Translations under genes and position numbers: made by a program
In this document: one piece after another, positions 46,600-58,457 of the stretch
Numbering within the stretch: position 1 is the stretch's first letter
Layout: the number at the start of each line of letters is the position of its first letter
Source of the DNA: Solanum dulcamara
Lineage: Eukaryota; Streptophyta; Magnoliopsida; Solanales; Solanaceae
Reading direction: 5' to 3'
Assembly: GCF_947179165.1 (NCBI RefSeq)
Contig: NC_077241.1
Span: forward strand, 28,967,746-29,031,745
Length of the DNA: 64,000 nucleotides
Notes under the pieces: generated by a model
The model's database searches: none
What the model saw: the letters and a program-made list of their open reading frames with translations, nothing else
What the model was told of the DNA's origin: nothing

Positions 46600-47230
46600 T
46601 TGAGATCAGTCCAAGAAAAGATTAGGAGCACAGACAGGTCTTAGTACCGCATTCCTCCCTCAAGCTACTAAACAGACTGAGCACACTATTAGACGCTAGA
46701 AGATATGTCACAAGCCGGAAGACTAACTTTGAAGGTAGTCGGAATAATTATCCCTCACTTATCAAGTTTCCTACAATAATAATTACTACTCCAGTATTCC
46801 AATGGCCCCGACATGATTAAGCAAGCTATTGACTAAAAGCTAGAGTCGGCAAGAATGATATACAGATAATCGACATTGACAAAGAGAGTTTAAGTTGATG
46901 ATTGGATGTTCATCATAGGGTCACCTAGAAAAGGAAATCGACCCAAAATATGTTAGACGGTATCAAGTTACTCATAAGGTGGGCAACGTGGCTGGTAAGT
47001 TCAGCTTACCACCTCATTTGGAAACTATACGCCCAGTCCATCAGATAAGAATGCTTCACAAAGATACTAATGAGACACCCAGGGTGTATGCCATAGGTGA
47101 GGTCTAGAAGATGGAATCCGATGAGGAAAAACCTACCGCCATCCTAGATTGGCGAACTGGAAGATTGTAGAATAAAGACGTGTCTACCGTCAAGATACGA
47201 TAGAAAAATCAAAACCAGAAAAGGGGATGA
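46600..47230 (+). pseudogene. Element E integrase and tail remnant
   Basis: Pieces in correct order but broken by stops and frameshifts: AFLPQATKQTEHTIRR (the HPQTDGQ position, about 46651-46700), SYNNNYYSSIPMAPT (about 46770-46815), RRYQVTHKVGNVAGKFSLPP and PVHQIRMLHKD (about 46955-47065), KPTAILDW (about 47130). This is chromovirus integrase core to chromodomain. It is more decayed than its counterpart in element C despite E's recent insertion. Confidence 0.88.
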
Positions 47231-47405
47231 CCTAAGAAATTAAAAATAGGACATAAAACACCAGGTCAACAGGTAACCCCAACTCCTGAAACTCGTATAC
47301 TAAGTACTTCGATGGAAATATGTGTAAGGAAATAGAAACGAATCCCCCGATGGTCTGTATAAGTTCTAAGGGAGGTTTTGTTTAACATTCGGGGACGAAT
47401 GTTCT

Positions 47406-47418
47406 AAAGGGGGAAGGA
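47406..47418 (+). other. Polypurine tract of element E
   Basis: AAAGGGGGAAGGA immediately before the 3' LTR start TGTTACACC. Confidence 0.96.
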
Positions 47419-50400
47419 TGTTACACCCCACCCTTTTTAAACTCAGAATGTCTCATAAGTTCCTTGGACATTACCATATGAACCGTATATGATACGACAC
47501 TATCAAATGACTCCAACGAAGGGAGGATGTGATACCCCATGGTAGAGAAGGTTGGAAGGGGAATCATAAGAATCCGGAAGGAATAGGAGGCCAAGTAACG
47601 AGTCGTAGGACTCGACTTATCTACGTAAGCTACTAATTTAGAAATCTTACATACATGAGTTACTTGATTACATACCAAGCTTACGTAGCAAGGGTTTCAT
47701 AGGCTCTTAAAGTGAGACGATATTACGAACGAGATTACGAACCCAGGAGGAAGAGAAAAAAATTTCGCGGGGCAGCCAATGGGAGGGTGACACGTGGCTG
47801 CACCTAAGCAGGCAGGTGACCCACCTGCTTGGGGTAAAGTAGGTGACCCACCTGCTTGGGGGGAGGTGGACCCCACTGCCACATGGCAGCACCCCATTGG
47901 CCGCATGTTGAGGTGGCCCAATAAGGGGATGACACGTGTCACCCTTAGGGGCTGACATGTGTCACCTCATATATATATGTATATATGATTCTTAAGCTGT
48001 TCATTATCCAAAAACAGCAGCCAACATAGAAAACAAAAACGTGAAGAACCAAAAGGAACAAGGCAGCAACATTTTGGAAGAATTAAAGGTGAGTTTTCCA
48101 ATTTTCTTCCGTGAATTAATTATATACGGTGTACCTTAAGTATGTGGATACGTATATATGTATTTTAAGACCTTCATGGAAGTAAAACTCCAGCTTTTCA
48201 ATTGGAATTTGGAAGAGAAAATAAGAGAAAGTCGAAGGAGAAAATGTTAAGAATTAATTAACCAACCCGTTTTTGGAAGGGACAGTGATTAGTAATATTG
48301 GTATAACTTCTTGTGTACAGATTTGTTTCGAGTGATTTAATATGTTTTGGAAAGGTATTTCGTGGCTCTATATCTTTCATTCAGACTCCAAAATCCAGTT
48401 GTACTTGTATCAGTTCGAAAAATGGTAATAAAGTGTAGAGGAGGTTCTGCTCAGATTTGGTTTTGGGAAATTCTACACGGACAACTGTAAGTATTTTGGT
48501 CATATCTTTTTGTACAAAATTGATGTAGGGTTGATTCGAAATTGTTTGCGACCCTAAGACATATGTATATAACTTTCATGAAGGGCGTAAATCCTGTTTC
48601 CCTCCATTACCCCTTCGAAACGAAGCGACAAGGTGAAACAATAAACTGTCCAGATTTCACATTTTGGATAGTTTTGGCGAGTTTGACGAGTTTAACGTAA
48701 GGTAAGGTTTCTTCTTTAAATTTGAGCTTTATGTGTTCTGATGGAGCATGTTACACTCTCTATTGGTGGCTGGAAATATGAAAATGGCTTAGAAATACTT
48801 GGCGTTCGTAATAAACTAATTTGTAGTCGTTATAGTTGAATTGTTGTCGAAATAAAGTGTCGTTCTTGTGAGTTGCTGCTGCAGGGGTGTGGCTTGTTGT
48901 TGCAGGGCCTAAATATGTCCTAATGTGGGTTAGGGTGTTGCTGGTATAAGCCACATGACCCCTCGTTACGTATAATTAAAGGCGTCACAAAATAAAGGCT
49001 AGACGCCCTATTGAGATATCGTATTTTTTTTATAAGTTGTTTGGAGTGTATGTTGTATATTGTTGGTATGAATTGCTGCAGGTTGTTGTTGTTGGTTGGC
49101 TGTAGGTCTTAGGGACCTAATTGGAAATTTTGATGGGGCATATTATAGGGGAGGTGCTGCCCAATTTTCGTTAACGCCTTAACAAACTAAAGGACTAGTC
49201 GAGGAAACGACTAAGGAAATAGATTCCATTAACATTAAGGCATAATCCAAGATGCTGGAAAGTTTAGAGTAGTTGATATTCGTATTACTTTCATATTGAA
49301 TAGGTTCGGAAGACGACGAGACGAGCAGGATAAAGGGTAACTCCCAAAAGGTATGTAAAGCTTTCTCTTGGCATGTTTTGGTATAAGTTCGTACAGCTAT
49401 CTTTCTTTCCTTTTGGCAAGTTTTAGCCTTAAGTGAAGTGTGTGTGGAATGTGGGGATAATTCTATTCCCAAAACTCCAAGTATGCCTCATAACCCATAT
49501 CCACTGCTTAGTATTGGAATTTCTGCAAGAATTGAGTATTGCCTAGTAAGGCTTTTATGTGTTAAACACTAGTATGTGGAAAGCTATCTCTCATTTCCTA
49601 TGATTCGTATTTGATACGAAAGTGAGATTATGATGCCATAATGATTCACCGAGCCCCATGATGGGCCGGGTATGAAATATGTGTATGCAGATCCCATAAA
49701 GGAAAGTACAGACCACATATAGTTTATTCTCTTTCTTCTTCTGGCATGTCTTAGTTCTAGATTAAAATGATATGAGTTCCGAGGTAACTCCATTCTTAGC
49801 ATCTCTTATTTACGTCTGAATATCGAACTTTTATAATAATCGAACTATTTCCCTGGAAACTTTTATATGTTAAAAAGGTAACAAATGTACAGGCTCTAAG
49901 TCTTACACACTATATGTTAACAAATGTTTCTGGTTCCATAAGCGATTTGGCTTTACTTTAGTACATGTCTAGGAGCCCCGAGATTATAATTGAGACAGCC
50001 CATAATGGCATTTAGAGGACACTCGAGATTACTACACCGCTACTCGGGTTCTCAAATAAAAGCTTAATTTTTTTTTATTCTGTCGAGTCTCTGATAATGA
50101 TTTAAATTGCATATAGTTACTCACTACTCTACTCGTGTATATTGTAACACTTCTTTCACTGAGTCCCGGGCCAGGATATGTTCTCGTGCACAGTTCACTG
50201 CATTATTCACTGAGTCCCTCAATAGAGGGCCAGGATACGTGTATAAATATATGATGATGTGTTGTAATAAGGTGGTGATGGCACTGGGGCCATGATGGTT
50301 TTACAGAGATGATTTTACAGAGATGATTCACCGGACCCCCGAAAGGGCCGGCTATATGATATGACTCGAACATGCATGTTTTTGTAATTCATAAAGTACA

Positions 50401-51010
50401 GGTACAGGTTTCTGAATTGATATCTTATCCCCTGATTCTCTATCTCGGATATGTTTCCAGTTGTATTATATTATGTTTTACATACTCAGTACACATATCG
50501 TACTGACCCCCTTTCTCGGGGGGCTGCGTTCATGCCCGCAGGTACAGATACAGATTTTAGGAGTCCGTCAGCTTAGGATTCCATGCAGCTCAGCTGGAAG
50601 AGGCTTCATTGTATCGGAGCCTAGTTTTTGATACTGTCCACGGATGTATAGAAATTGTTTTATCCATTCAGGGGTACGGCGGGGGCCCTGTCCCGCCATA
50701 TGTTGTCATTTATATGTTTAGAGGTCTGCAGACATGTATATGTGGGTTGTGTATGTCAGTTTGATTCAGCTGGGTCTACATGATATATGATATATGTTAT
50801 TATGTTATGGCAGCCTTGTCGGCTTGCGTGCCCTATCGGGTTGTGGTACAAATGAAAAGGGCTACAGGTTTATGAAAATGTTATCGCCCAGTGGGGCTTT
50901 ATTACATGATATTGTTTTATTTATGATTCAATGTGACCTCAGCTAATAGATATATGTATGGGGGGTCCAGGTAGGACCCCAGTCGTGGCCTACGGGGTTG
51001 GGTCGTGACA
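47419..51010 (+). repeat. 3' LTR of element E (3592 bp)
   Basis: Same length as the 5' LTR, offset 7461 bp. The only mismatch seen is G at 50985 (A at 43524). Contains the same G-box palindrome (47930-47941) and TATA run (about 47969-47985). Confidence 0.96.
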
Positions 51011-51015
51011 AGGGG
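51011..51015. repeat. Right TSD (AGGGG) of element E
   Basis: Pairs with 39953-39957. Confidence 0.95.
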
Positions 51016-53575
51016 CTACGGGTTTGGCTACCTTGAGGTAAGCCTCCAACTTTCGCTCCATGAATTAATTATTTAAGATATCCTATGATGATATGACGGT
51101 GTTTAATAAAAAGAAATTTTAATTTGGGGCAGCAGAGAAGTAATACAAACAGTCCACTACTTTCAGCCGCAATTAAGAGATTTCCGAGGCGGGTTTTTGC
51201 AAGTTTAGGCCAATTTCGGGAAAGGTAAGGTATTTTCTTTCAATTTGGAGTCTATGGTGTTGTTATGGAGTGTATTATACACCTTGTGGGTGGCTGGAAA
51301 TATAAAAATCGCATAGGAATGCTTGATGTTGGAGACAATCCAAATTAAAGTCGTTATAGTTAAATTAAGGTCGAGTTGGGTATTGTGCTTGTGGTTCTGC
51401 AGTTATAGGTGGTGTGGTGATGTGTTGCAGGGCTTTAAAGTATTCTAAAAGAGGTGTGAGAGCTGTTGGTTGCAGCCACACGACCCTGCGCTTTGTACGG
51501 TTAAATGTTTTATAAAATAGAGACTAGAAATCCTATTTTGGTATCTCGTAATTTTCAGGAAGTTGTTTGGAGCTTATGTGGTGTAATGTTGCTATGTTTT
51601 GTGTGTATATTAGCTACAGGTTATTGTTGTTGGTTGGCTGTAGTGATTAGGGATATAATGGAAAATTTGGATAGGGCATGTTATAGGGGAGGTGCTATCT
51701 GATTTCCGGTAATGCCTTAACTAACTAAAGAACTAGTCGAGAAGACGAGCAAGAAAATGAGTTTTATGAATACTCGTGTGCAACTTAAGATTCTGAAAAG
51801 TCAAGGGTGGTTGTTATTCGTATTACTTCTATGTTGAATAGGTTCAAAGGACGATGAGGTAAACGTGATAAAGAATAGCCCGTAAGAGGTATGTAAAGCT
51901 TTCTCTTGGCATATTTTTGGCATAAGTATGTAAAGTTATCTCTCTTTCCGTTTGGCATGTCTTAGCCTTAAGTGGATTGTGTATGAAATACGGGGATAAT
52001 TCCATTTCCAGAACTTTAAGTACGCCTCATAATCCCTATCCACTGCTTGATATTGGAACCCCTGCAAGAATTGAGTATTGCCTGTTAAGGCTTCTACATG
52101 TTAAGAAGTAGTGTGTGGAAAGATATCTCTCCTTTCTCTTGATATGTACTTGGTATGAAAATGAGGTTATGATGCCATGATTATTCATCGAGCCCAGGAT
52201 GGGACGGGTATGAAATATGTACATAATAAACACCTGAAGGAAAGTATAGACTACATAAAGCTTATTCTCTTTCTTCTTTTGGCATGTCTTAGTTGTAAGT
52301 TAACTATGATACGAGCCCCGGGGTGATTCCATTCTTAAGCTTCTCCTATTTACTTCTGAGTATTGAGCTCCTGTAGTAGTTAAACTATTTCCCTGAAAAC
52401 TTCTATATGTTAAAAAGGTACCAAATGTACGGGCTCCAAGTCTTAAAGACTATATGATAACAAGTGTTTTTAAGTCGATAAGCGATTTGGCCTTATGTTA
52501 ATACATGTCTAAGGTCCCCAGGATTACAATTGATATAGCCCATAATGGCATTTAGAGGGCACTCGAGATGACTACACTACTATTTGGGTCCTCAGATGAA
52601 AGTTTAATCTTCTTATACGGTCAAGTATCTAATAACGTTTTAAATTGCATATGGTTACTCACTACTCTACTCGTGCATACTATAACCCTTCTATCATTGA
52701 GTCCCGGGCCAGGGTATGTTCTCGTGCACAGTTTACTACATTACTCACTGAGTCTCTCACTAGAGGGCCGGATACATATGTATATATATGATGATGTGTT
52801 GTAATAAGGTGGTGATGGCACCGGGCCTATGATGGTCCTATAGATATGATTCACCGAATTCTTGATGGGGCCGGCTATATTGTATAATTTGAGCATGCAT
52901 ACTTTTATGATTCACAGAGTACAGGTACAGATTTCTGATTTGCTGTTTTATCCCCTGCTTCTCTATTTCAGATATGCTTCCAGTTGTATGATGTTATGTT
53001 TTACATACTCAGTACATATGTCGTACTGACCCCCTTTCTTTGGGGGGCTGTGTTTCATACCCGCAGGTACAGATACAGGTTTTGGGAGTCCGTCAGCTTA
53101 GGATTTCGTTCAGCTCAGCTGGAAGAGGCTCCATTGTATCAGAGCCTAGTTTTTGGCACTAGCCGCTGATGTATATCATTATTTTGTTTATCCAGGGGTA
53201 CAGCGAGGGCCTTGTCCCGCCATATGTTGTCGTTAATATTTTTAGAGGTCTGCAGACATGTGTATGTGGGTTGTGTATGTCAGTTTGGTTCAGTTGGGTT
53301 TATATGATGTATTGTATGTGTTATTGTGTTATAGCAGCCTTGTCGAGTTGCGTGCCCTTTCATGTTATGATACAAATGAAAGAGGCTACAAATATATGAA
53401 ATGCTATGACCCATGGGGGTTCTCATGTACGTATCATGTTGTTTGTAGTCCGGTTTGACTACACTTGATTTACATGCATTACGTGTCTATAATTCGACTT
53501 GACCATAGCTGATACATATGTATACGGGGGTCCAGGTCGGACCCTAGTCGCGACCTACGGGGTTGGGTCATGACA

Positions 53576-53580
53576 TTAAG
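53576..53580. repeat. Right TSD (TTAAG) of solo LTR H
   Basis: Pairs with 38868-38872. Confidence 0.92.
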
Positions 53581-54547
53581 CCTCTAGGATAAAATGATAT
53601 TTTGTACTTGACAAAGTGAATTTATCATTTATAGGCCAATTAAATGGGTTAGCCCAGTGTATTTGGACCTTTTAAATGAAATTCATATTTATTGAACTTA
53701 ATTAAATAATTAATTCAATTATATTTTCTACTCATTTATTTGGATAAATATATCTCAATAAATATTGTATTAATTTGAATTTCTTGTGATTAAAGTTTAA
53801 TAAAATTTTGTTATTTAGAAACAAAAAAAGGAAAAAAGAAGAGAATAATTCTCATTTGAAACTGAGGGATCTATGAATTTATGTAAAGATGATGTATGAC
53901 CTCTAGCTCTCGATATATGCGTGAGTATTTACTGTTTAGTGTTATTTTAGAGAAAAGACATTATTTCACCTCAAATTTGGCACGAAAATTCACTTTAACA
54001 ACTAACCTTAAGTTGTATTTATATATCTCCTTAACAACTTACCTTTCAGTTATTTTCCACCCCAAATGCTGACATGGCAAAAACAAATAAATTAAGAAAG
54101 TGACGAACACAAAAAAATGGACCAGTTGATATATATGCATTATTATAGAATTAAAAAATAAAATAAAAATACTACTTCTTCTTTACAACCCACCCATCCA
54201 TCCCTGTCCCCCCCCCCATTCAGTCCCTACCTTTACTTCCTTATTCTTCACGCTCTACCCCTTACCCCCAACCAAATGGCCAAACCCCCACAGTCCCACC
54301 CCAAAGTTCTTTTTCTTCGCTCCACAATCCCGCCACCACCACCTTCTTCTTCTTCTTCTTCACAATCCCCACCTCACCCCACAGTCCCCCCACCTTCGTC
54401 CTTTTTCTTTTTCACAAATCCCTCTTTCTCTCTATATTCTCATAATTCTTTTCTTTTCATTTTCATCATTTTCATCATTTTTTTTATTTTTGTTTTAGTT
54501 CAAAACTAAAGTTATAGAACAATGATTATGGAAGAAATGGGGTTGTT
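53581..54547. other. AT-rich non-repeat stretch with a pyrimidine-rich patch
   Basis: Outside the LTR nest. 54180-54510 is strongly C/T-rich on the plus strand (TTCTTCTTC and CCCCACC runs). It gives a 77-residue open frame at 54276 of mostly Pro, Ser and Phe, which I read as compositional and not a gene. Nothing else is recognised. Confidence 0.5.
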
Positions 54548-54900
54548 AATGATAATAATAAATGGGTAACAATAATGATAAAAACAACTAATTTGGATGA
54601 ATTTGAGTATAAGTAGGACTAGTTTGAGAAGGAATTAAATAAAATTTGGTGGGGAGATGATGGTGGTGGTGATGAGTATAGGTTAAAGATGATAGTGATG
54701 ATTTTTCCTTTTTAAAGGGCAATTTGTCCAAATTAATAATGACCAACAATAACAATTAAAACAATCAATTTAGATGAATTTGAGTGTAAGTGGGATTATT
54801 TTGTGAATGAATTAGATGGAATTTGGAGGGAGTTGATGATGATGATGGTAGGTGGGGATTAAAGATGATGATATTTTTTTTAGAGGACAATTCATCTAAT
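54548..54900. repeat. Tandem duplication, two ~177-bp units
   Basis: GATGAATTTGAGT occurs at 54596 and 54773, and the surrounding text repeats in the same order: AACAA(T/C)(T/A)A..TT.GATGAATTTGAGT.TAAGT, then GGAATT..AT, GATGATG, GGGCAATTTGTCC / GGACAATTCATC. The units have drifted apart by perhaps 20-25%. Confidence 0.8.
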
Positions 54901-54918
54901 TTGAATGGATAATACATA

Positions 54919-55276
54919 GAGCCCGTTTGGATGGGCTTTAGCTTTTGGACGTGTTTGCCTAATGCTAACTTTAAGCCATAAAGTTCTTAAAGTCAGTCAA
55001 AAATGAAAAGTTAGGATTTCTAACTTTTTTTTTCTAAGTGCTTAAATCCATTTTGTTTGACCATGAAAATTACTTTTATATCTCTAATATTTTAACTAAA
55101 TTCCCAAACTATCTTTTTTATTCTTTTAACCCTAAAATTCAAACACTTATTTTCAACATAAGTACTTTTATCCAAACATTCAACTGCTTATTTATAAAAA
55201 TAACTTTCAGCACTTCAAAGTTCTAAAAAACTTCATACATAAAAATTACTTCTTTTAATCTCATCCAAATGGGCTC
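54919..55276. mobile_element. MITE with near-perfect terminal inverted repeats (358 bp)
   Basis: The left end is GAGCCCGTTTGGATGGGCTT. The right end, reverse-complemented, is GAGCCCATTTGGATGAGATT. It is flanked by ATA on both sides (54916-54918 and 55277-55279), a possible 3-bp target duplication. It is AT-rich inside, has no transposase, and has subterminal inverted stretches (AAGCACTT-like). It is a non-autonomous DNA transposon whose superfamily I cannot fix from 3-bp flanks alone. Confidence 0.88.
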
Positions 55277-55476
55277 ATAGTCAGTTGTGAAAGTGGTATT
55301 ATTTCTTGAGGGTCGAAAATAATTGAAATGAAAATTATTAAAGGATATATAAATAAAATTTAAGTTTAATTGCTAAACTGAGTTTTCGGGCAAGTTCGAT
55401 ATGTTTTCTCTTTGTTTTAGGAGGGATTTTGAATCTGAAGCCCTAATTTTGACAGGCATTTCAGATAAGTGAAAAA

Positions 55477-55861
55477 ATGGCAGCTTCAATTTGGAGTCTA
55501 CAACTTCATACCATCTCAGTTCCGGTACCACTTCTCACTTCATATTTTAAACAGTCTCTTTCTGTTTAATCATCACTAATTTTTCTACATTTAAATGTTT
55601 CAAAAGCTTCGAAGTCCAGTCAACTTCAGAACCGATTATTTGTTGGATTATGCATTCCAGAGGTATACTAATAGTAGTACTAGGAAGAGGACCTTCAAGA
55701 AGCTTGACGTAGTTGCCAATGGTGATGCCAAGAATTCGAAGAATCTTCCACACCAAGTTATGCTTGTCAAGTCCGACAAGCCGAGTTTACCTCTTCTACT
55801 ACAACACGCTGTTACCAAATTACAAGAGAGCGTCAAATCTCTCCCTCCCGCTTCCCTCCTG
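55477..55861 (+). CDS. Candidate first two exons of an unrecognised host gene
   Basis: The ATG at 55477 (context AAAAAATGGC) starts a 16-codon exon to 55524, followed by GT. An AG at 55605-55606 opens an 85-codon exon to 55861, again followed by GT (GTAATT). Both junctions are phase 0. The joined 101 residues begin MAASIWSLQLHTISVP and end KLQESVKSLPPASLL. The start is rich in Ser and hydrophobic residues with few acids, and a basic stretch (STRKRTFKK) follows, so a plastid or mitochondrial transit peptide is plausible. Later exons were not found with confidence before the LTR insertion at 57364. I do not recognise the family. It may be a live gene with distant 3' exons, or a gene fragment. 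Confidence 0.5.
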
Positions 55862-57050
55862 GTAATTGGCTCAACATAAATACATTTTTTTTTGTTCTCT
55901 GTTATCTTATGATGTTTGGTTGTGTATTTAGGTTTTCCCTTTTTCCATTTTAATAAACTGCGTACTGTGATGGTGCAAGCTTCTCATGTTTCATCTGGGC
56001 TCTCTATAATTCTGATTTGATGTTCAGATCCAGTTCAATGCATTTATTGATGAAACTCATGATTGAAAGCAGCTTAGACCTTGCATTCACTTTAATTTAG
56101 AGACCTGGGCTCTCAGATGGAGGCCATGTTTGGCACGAAATCATAAAGGTTTGAGGACCCATTGGTCAAAGGAAAGGGAAGGTCCTGCTTTCTCCATTTT
56201 GGCCTTTTCCCTTTAATAGATGTGTTTTAATTGCAGGTAAAGAAACATTCTGGTGCTAGTGTAGCAATTGCTCATTGAAGATCGTCACCGCTTGAATGGA
56301 ATTAAAGGGTCCATTGCTCATTGAAATTCTTAATCTTTAAATTTCGCTCCTTGTTCTGCCATACACTGTTCACCTCCCCTCTTTTCTTTATTTTAAGTCA
56401 ATCTTTTTGCATTTCTTTTATTTCTTGTACATTTTTGTGGATTGCTTCCTTGTGTGCCTTCAATTGTCTGTATCATCTAAAGTACATTCAAAGGGTTAGA
56501 CTTCATAACTTCTCTTTTCCCATGCTATTGTGCTATGTGAGTGCACTATTAGAATTTTAATTTTGATCTCTATTATGCATGATTTCCTTGTTCATAATGT
56601 TCTACTTAATGAGGTTTTGATTTAACTTGCATTTTGTGCTGGGTTATCAAATGAGTATGTTAGTATTGTTTTTTGAAATTGTTGAATCCTCTGTTTAGAA
56701 TCCCTGTTTTGCCTGAAATTTAATTGGGTATGCGATTGTGTGTTGCAAGGTATTCCTCGTTATGGGTGTTAATTACAAATCATTTGGGTCTGAGTCATAT
56801 ATGTTTTGGGTGAATTCTGAGTAATCCCATACCTAATGAAATATAAAATTTTGCTAGATGATAGATGGGTGATTTCATTCTTAATGACTAATTTGTCATT
56901 TTGTGGTGGTTGGATTAGTTTATAGGGAGTTCTGAGTATTTACGTTGATGTATAGCTTGTGGGTTGTTGAAATCATCGCATAAATTTTGCATGTTAAGCT
57001 ATAAATATACTGTGGGGATGAAAACTTTGAAAGATTGGTTTAAATTATGA
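55862..57050 (+). other. Putative intron or gene-flanking sequence
   Basis: T-rich, intron-like sequence following the second candidate exon. Possible splice acceptors (for example TTTAATTGCAG near 56236) exist. The text after that one, TGGTGCTAGTGTAGCAATTG, and the duplicated word CCATTGCTCATTGAA / GCAATTGCTCATTGAA (about 56260-56325) did not give a convincing exon. The 79-residue open frame at 56321 is Phe/Cys/Leu-rich and looks like chance. Confidence 0.4.
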
Positions 57051-57363
57051 AATTGGACATGTTGGCGAGCATCTGTGCGCTTGCCTAACATTTTAAGGGT
57101 CGCCAAAGGGCTGTTTTTATCGACCTTTGTGCTTCAATTGCTAGTCCTTTCGGTATATTTTAGAGAGCTCCTGATGGCTCACCAAACTCGGTAGGTGACT
57201 CGCTCTTCTGCATATTTCCTCATCCTTTATTCCCATGGATTGATGTTATTGGTTTGTTTTGCTCTGTTTTGTTTTGCGAGCTCATGCAAGCTCGCCAATG
57301 GTTTCGTCGACTCGCCTAACCACATGGCCTCTCGCACAATTGTTGGGATTTGAGCTTCTCTTG
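57051..57363. repeat. GCTCGCC / GGCGAGC motif cluster, interrupted by solo LTR F
   Basis: Repeated short words GGCGAGC, GTCGCC, GCTCACC, GACTCGCC and GCTCGCC occur here and resume after the LTR at 63380-63440 (TCTCGCC, GACTCACCGATCC, CGGTGAGCC). Together they resemble the palindrome-rich U3 of another plant LTR element. I could not find its ends, so this is a tentative relic. Confidence 0.5.
57359..57363. repeat. Left TSD of solo LTR F (TCTTG, imperfect)
   Basis: TCTTG here against TTTTG at 63363-63367, one mismatch. The positions are exactly adjacent to TG..CA ends and the motif cluster continues across, so this is probably a mutated duplication. Confidence 0.7.
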
Positions 57364-58452
57364 TGTTATACCCCATACTTTTGTACCTTGGAAGGTTCCT
57401 AAGTTACTTAAGCTTCTTAAGTTTCTTGGAGCTACTTAAAGATCTTGAGCTTCTTAAAAGTTACCATGTGAGACGGATAATCTATAACGCTACCAAATAA
57501 CTTCAGGGAAGGGACAATGAGATACCCTAAAATAGAGAAGATTGGAAATAGGGTCGTAAGAATCCGAAAGGAGTTAGAGACCAAAAAGTGAGTCGTAGGA
57601 CTCGACTTAGTTACTTAAGCTACCAACTTGGAAATCTTACGTACTTAAACTACGTGAGTACATACCAAGCTTATGTAGCAAGAATTACATAGGTTCGTAA
57701 GCAAGACGAGATTACGAACCCACGAAGAGAAGAAGAGAGCAACACGTGGCAGCATGGGAAAGTGCCACATGGAAGTAGCTGGAGATGCCACATGGCAGCA
57801 GATACAGCAAGGGGGTGGGCCCCATATGCCATGTGGCAGCCCCTAAGTGGAGAAGGTGGTGCATTGGCCCTATGATGGCTTGACACATGTCACCACTTGG
57901 GGCTTAACACGTGTCACCTCCTAAAGTGGCCTATATATATAATTTATGACTTTTATGGTCATCTTTATCCTATAAGTTTCATTCTTATTTCCAAAAGACA
58001 AGAAAATTCTAGAGAAAAGAAGAGAAGAGAAACTTAAGCTAGAGAGAAGAAAGAGCTACGGTTTTGGGAGGAGAAAAAAGTAAGTTCTCCGATTCCGTTC
58101 CATGAATTAATTATATGGGGTATACCATAAAGTTATGAAGGTGTTATTAATGTAAATATATGGTTTGGATTATCCCCAAAACGTTAGCAAACAGTCACGA
58201 AGTTTTAGGCGCGCTAAAGGAACTTCCGAGGCAAGTTTCGACGAGTTTGACAAGTTTTGGGCAAGGTAAGGGCTTCCCTTTCAAATTAGAGTTTATGATA
58301 TTGTTATGAGGTATATTACATGTCTTAAATAAGGTTAGAAGTAGAAAAATTGCATAAGGATGCATGGCTTTAGAAACAAAATAAATTAAAGTGGTTGTAA
58401 CTAAATCGAAGTCGAGTAGTGGGCTGTCGTTGTGGTGCTGCGGGTGAAGATG

Positions 58453-58457
58453 GTTGG
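58453..58457. repeat. Left TSD (GTTGG) of solo LTR G
   Basis: GTTGG at 58453-58457 and 61285-61289, directly outside the nested LTR. Confidence 0.93.

Larger units (their letters stand above)
39958..51010 (+). mobile_element. Element E: structurally complete, very young, non-autonomous Ty3/gypsy element (11,053 bp)
   Basis: Two 3592-bp LTRs (39958-43549 and 47419-51010), TG..CA ends, AGGGG duplications, an exact initiator-tRNA-Met primer site and a 13-bp polypurine tract. All cis elements for reverse transcription and integration are intact. Comparing the LTRs by eye I found one difference (A at 43524, G at 50985). The 3869-bp interior contains no sense frame of useful length, only a stop-riddled integrase remnant and an antisense 5S-like segment. 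It must therefore have been copied recently by enzymes from a related autonomous element. The long LTRs and chromovirus-like integrase tail suggest a Tekay/Del-type relative. Confidence 0.96.
38873..53575 (+). mobile_element. Solo LTR H, split by element E
   Basis: Begins TGTTACACCC and ends GGGTCATGACA, with perfect TTAAG duplications. Its own sequence is 38873-39957 plus 51016-53575, 3645 bp. The right part aligns throughout with LTR E (for example 51890-52400 against 49350-49860, and the end CTACGGGGTTGGGTC). There is no internal region, so it is a solo LTR formed before E arrived. Its U3 contains an inverted duplication, described separately. Confidence 0.93.

Noticed and set aside
54276..54509. 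77-residue Pro/Ser/Phe-rich plus-strand frame starting MAKPPQSHPKV
   Set aside because: It follows exactly the C/T-rich composition of the DNA, has no domain and no sign of splicing; more likely low-complexity sequence.
56235..56330. Third exon of the candidate host gene after an AG near 56236
   Set aside because: The frame closes quickly at TGA and the duplicated CATTGCTCATTGAA word suggests non-coding sequence; no donor site fits.
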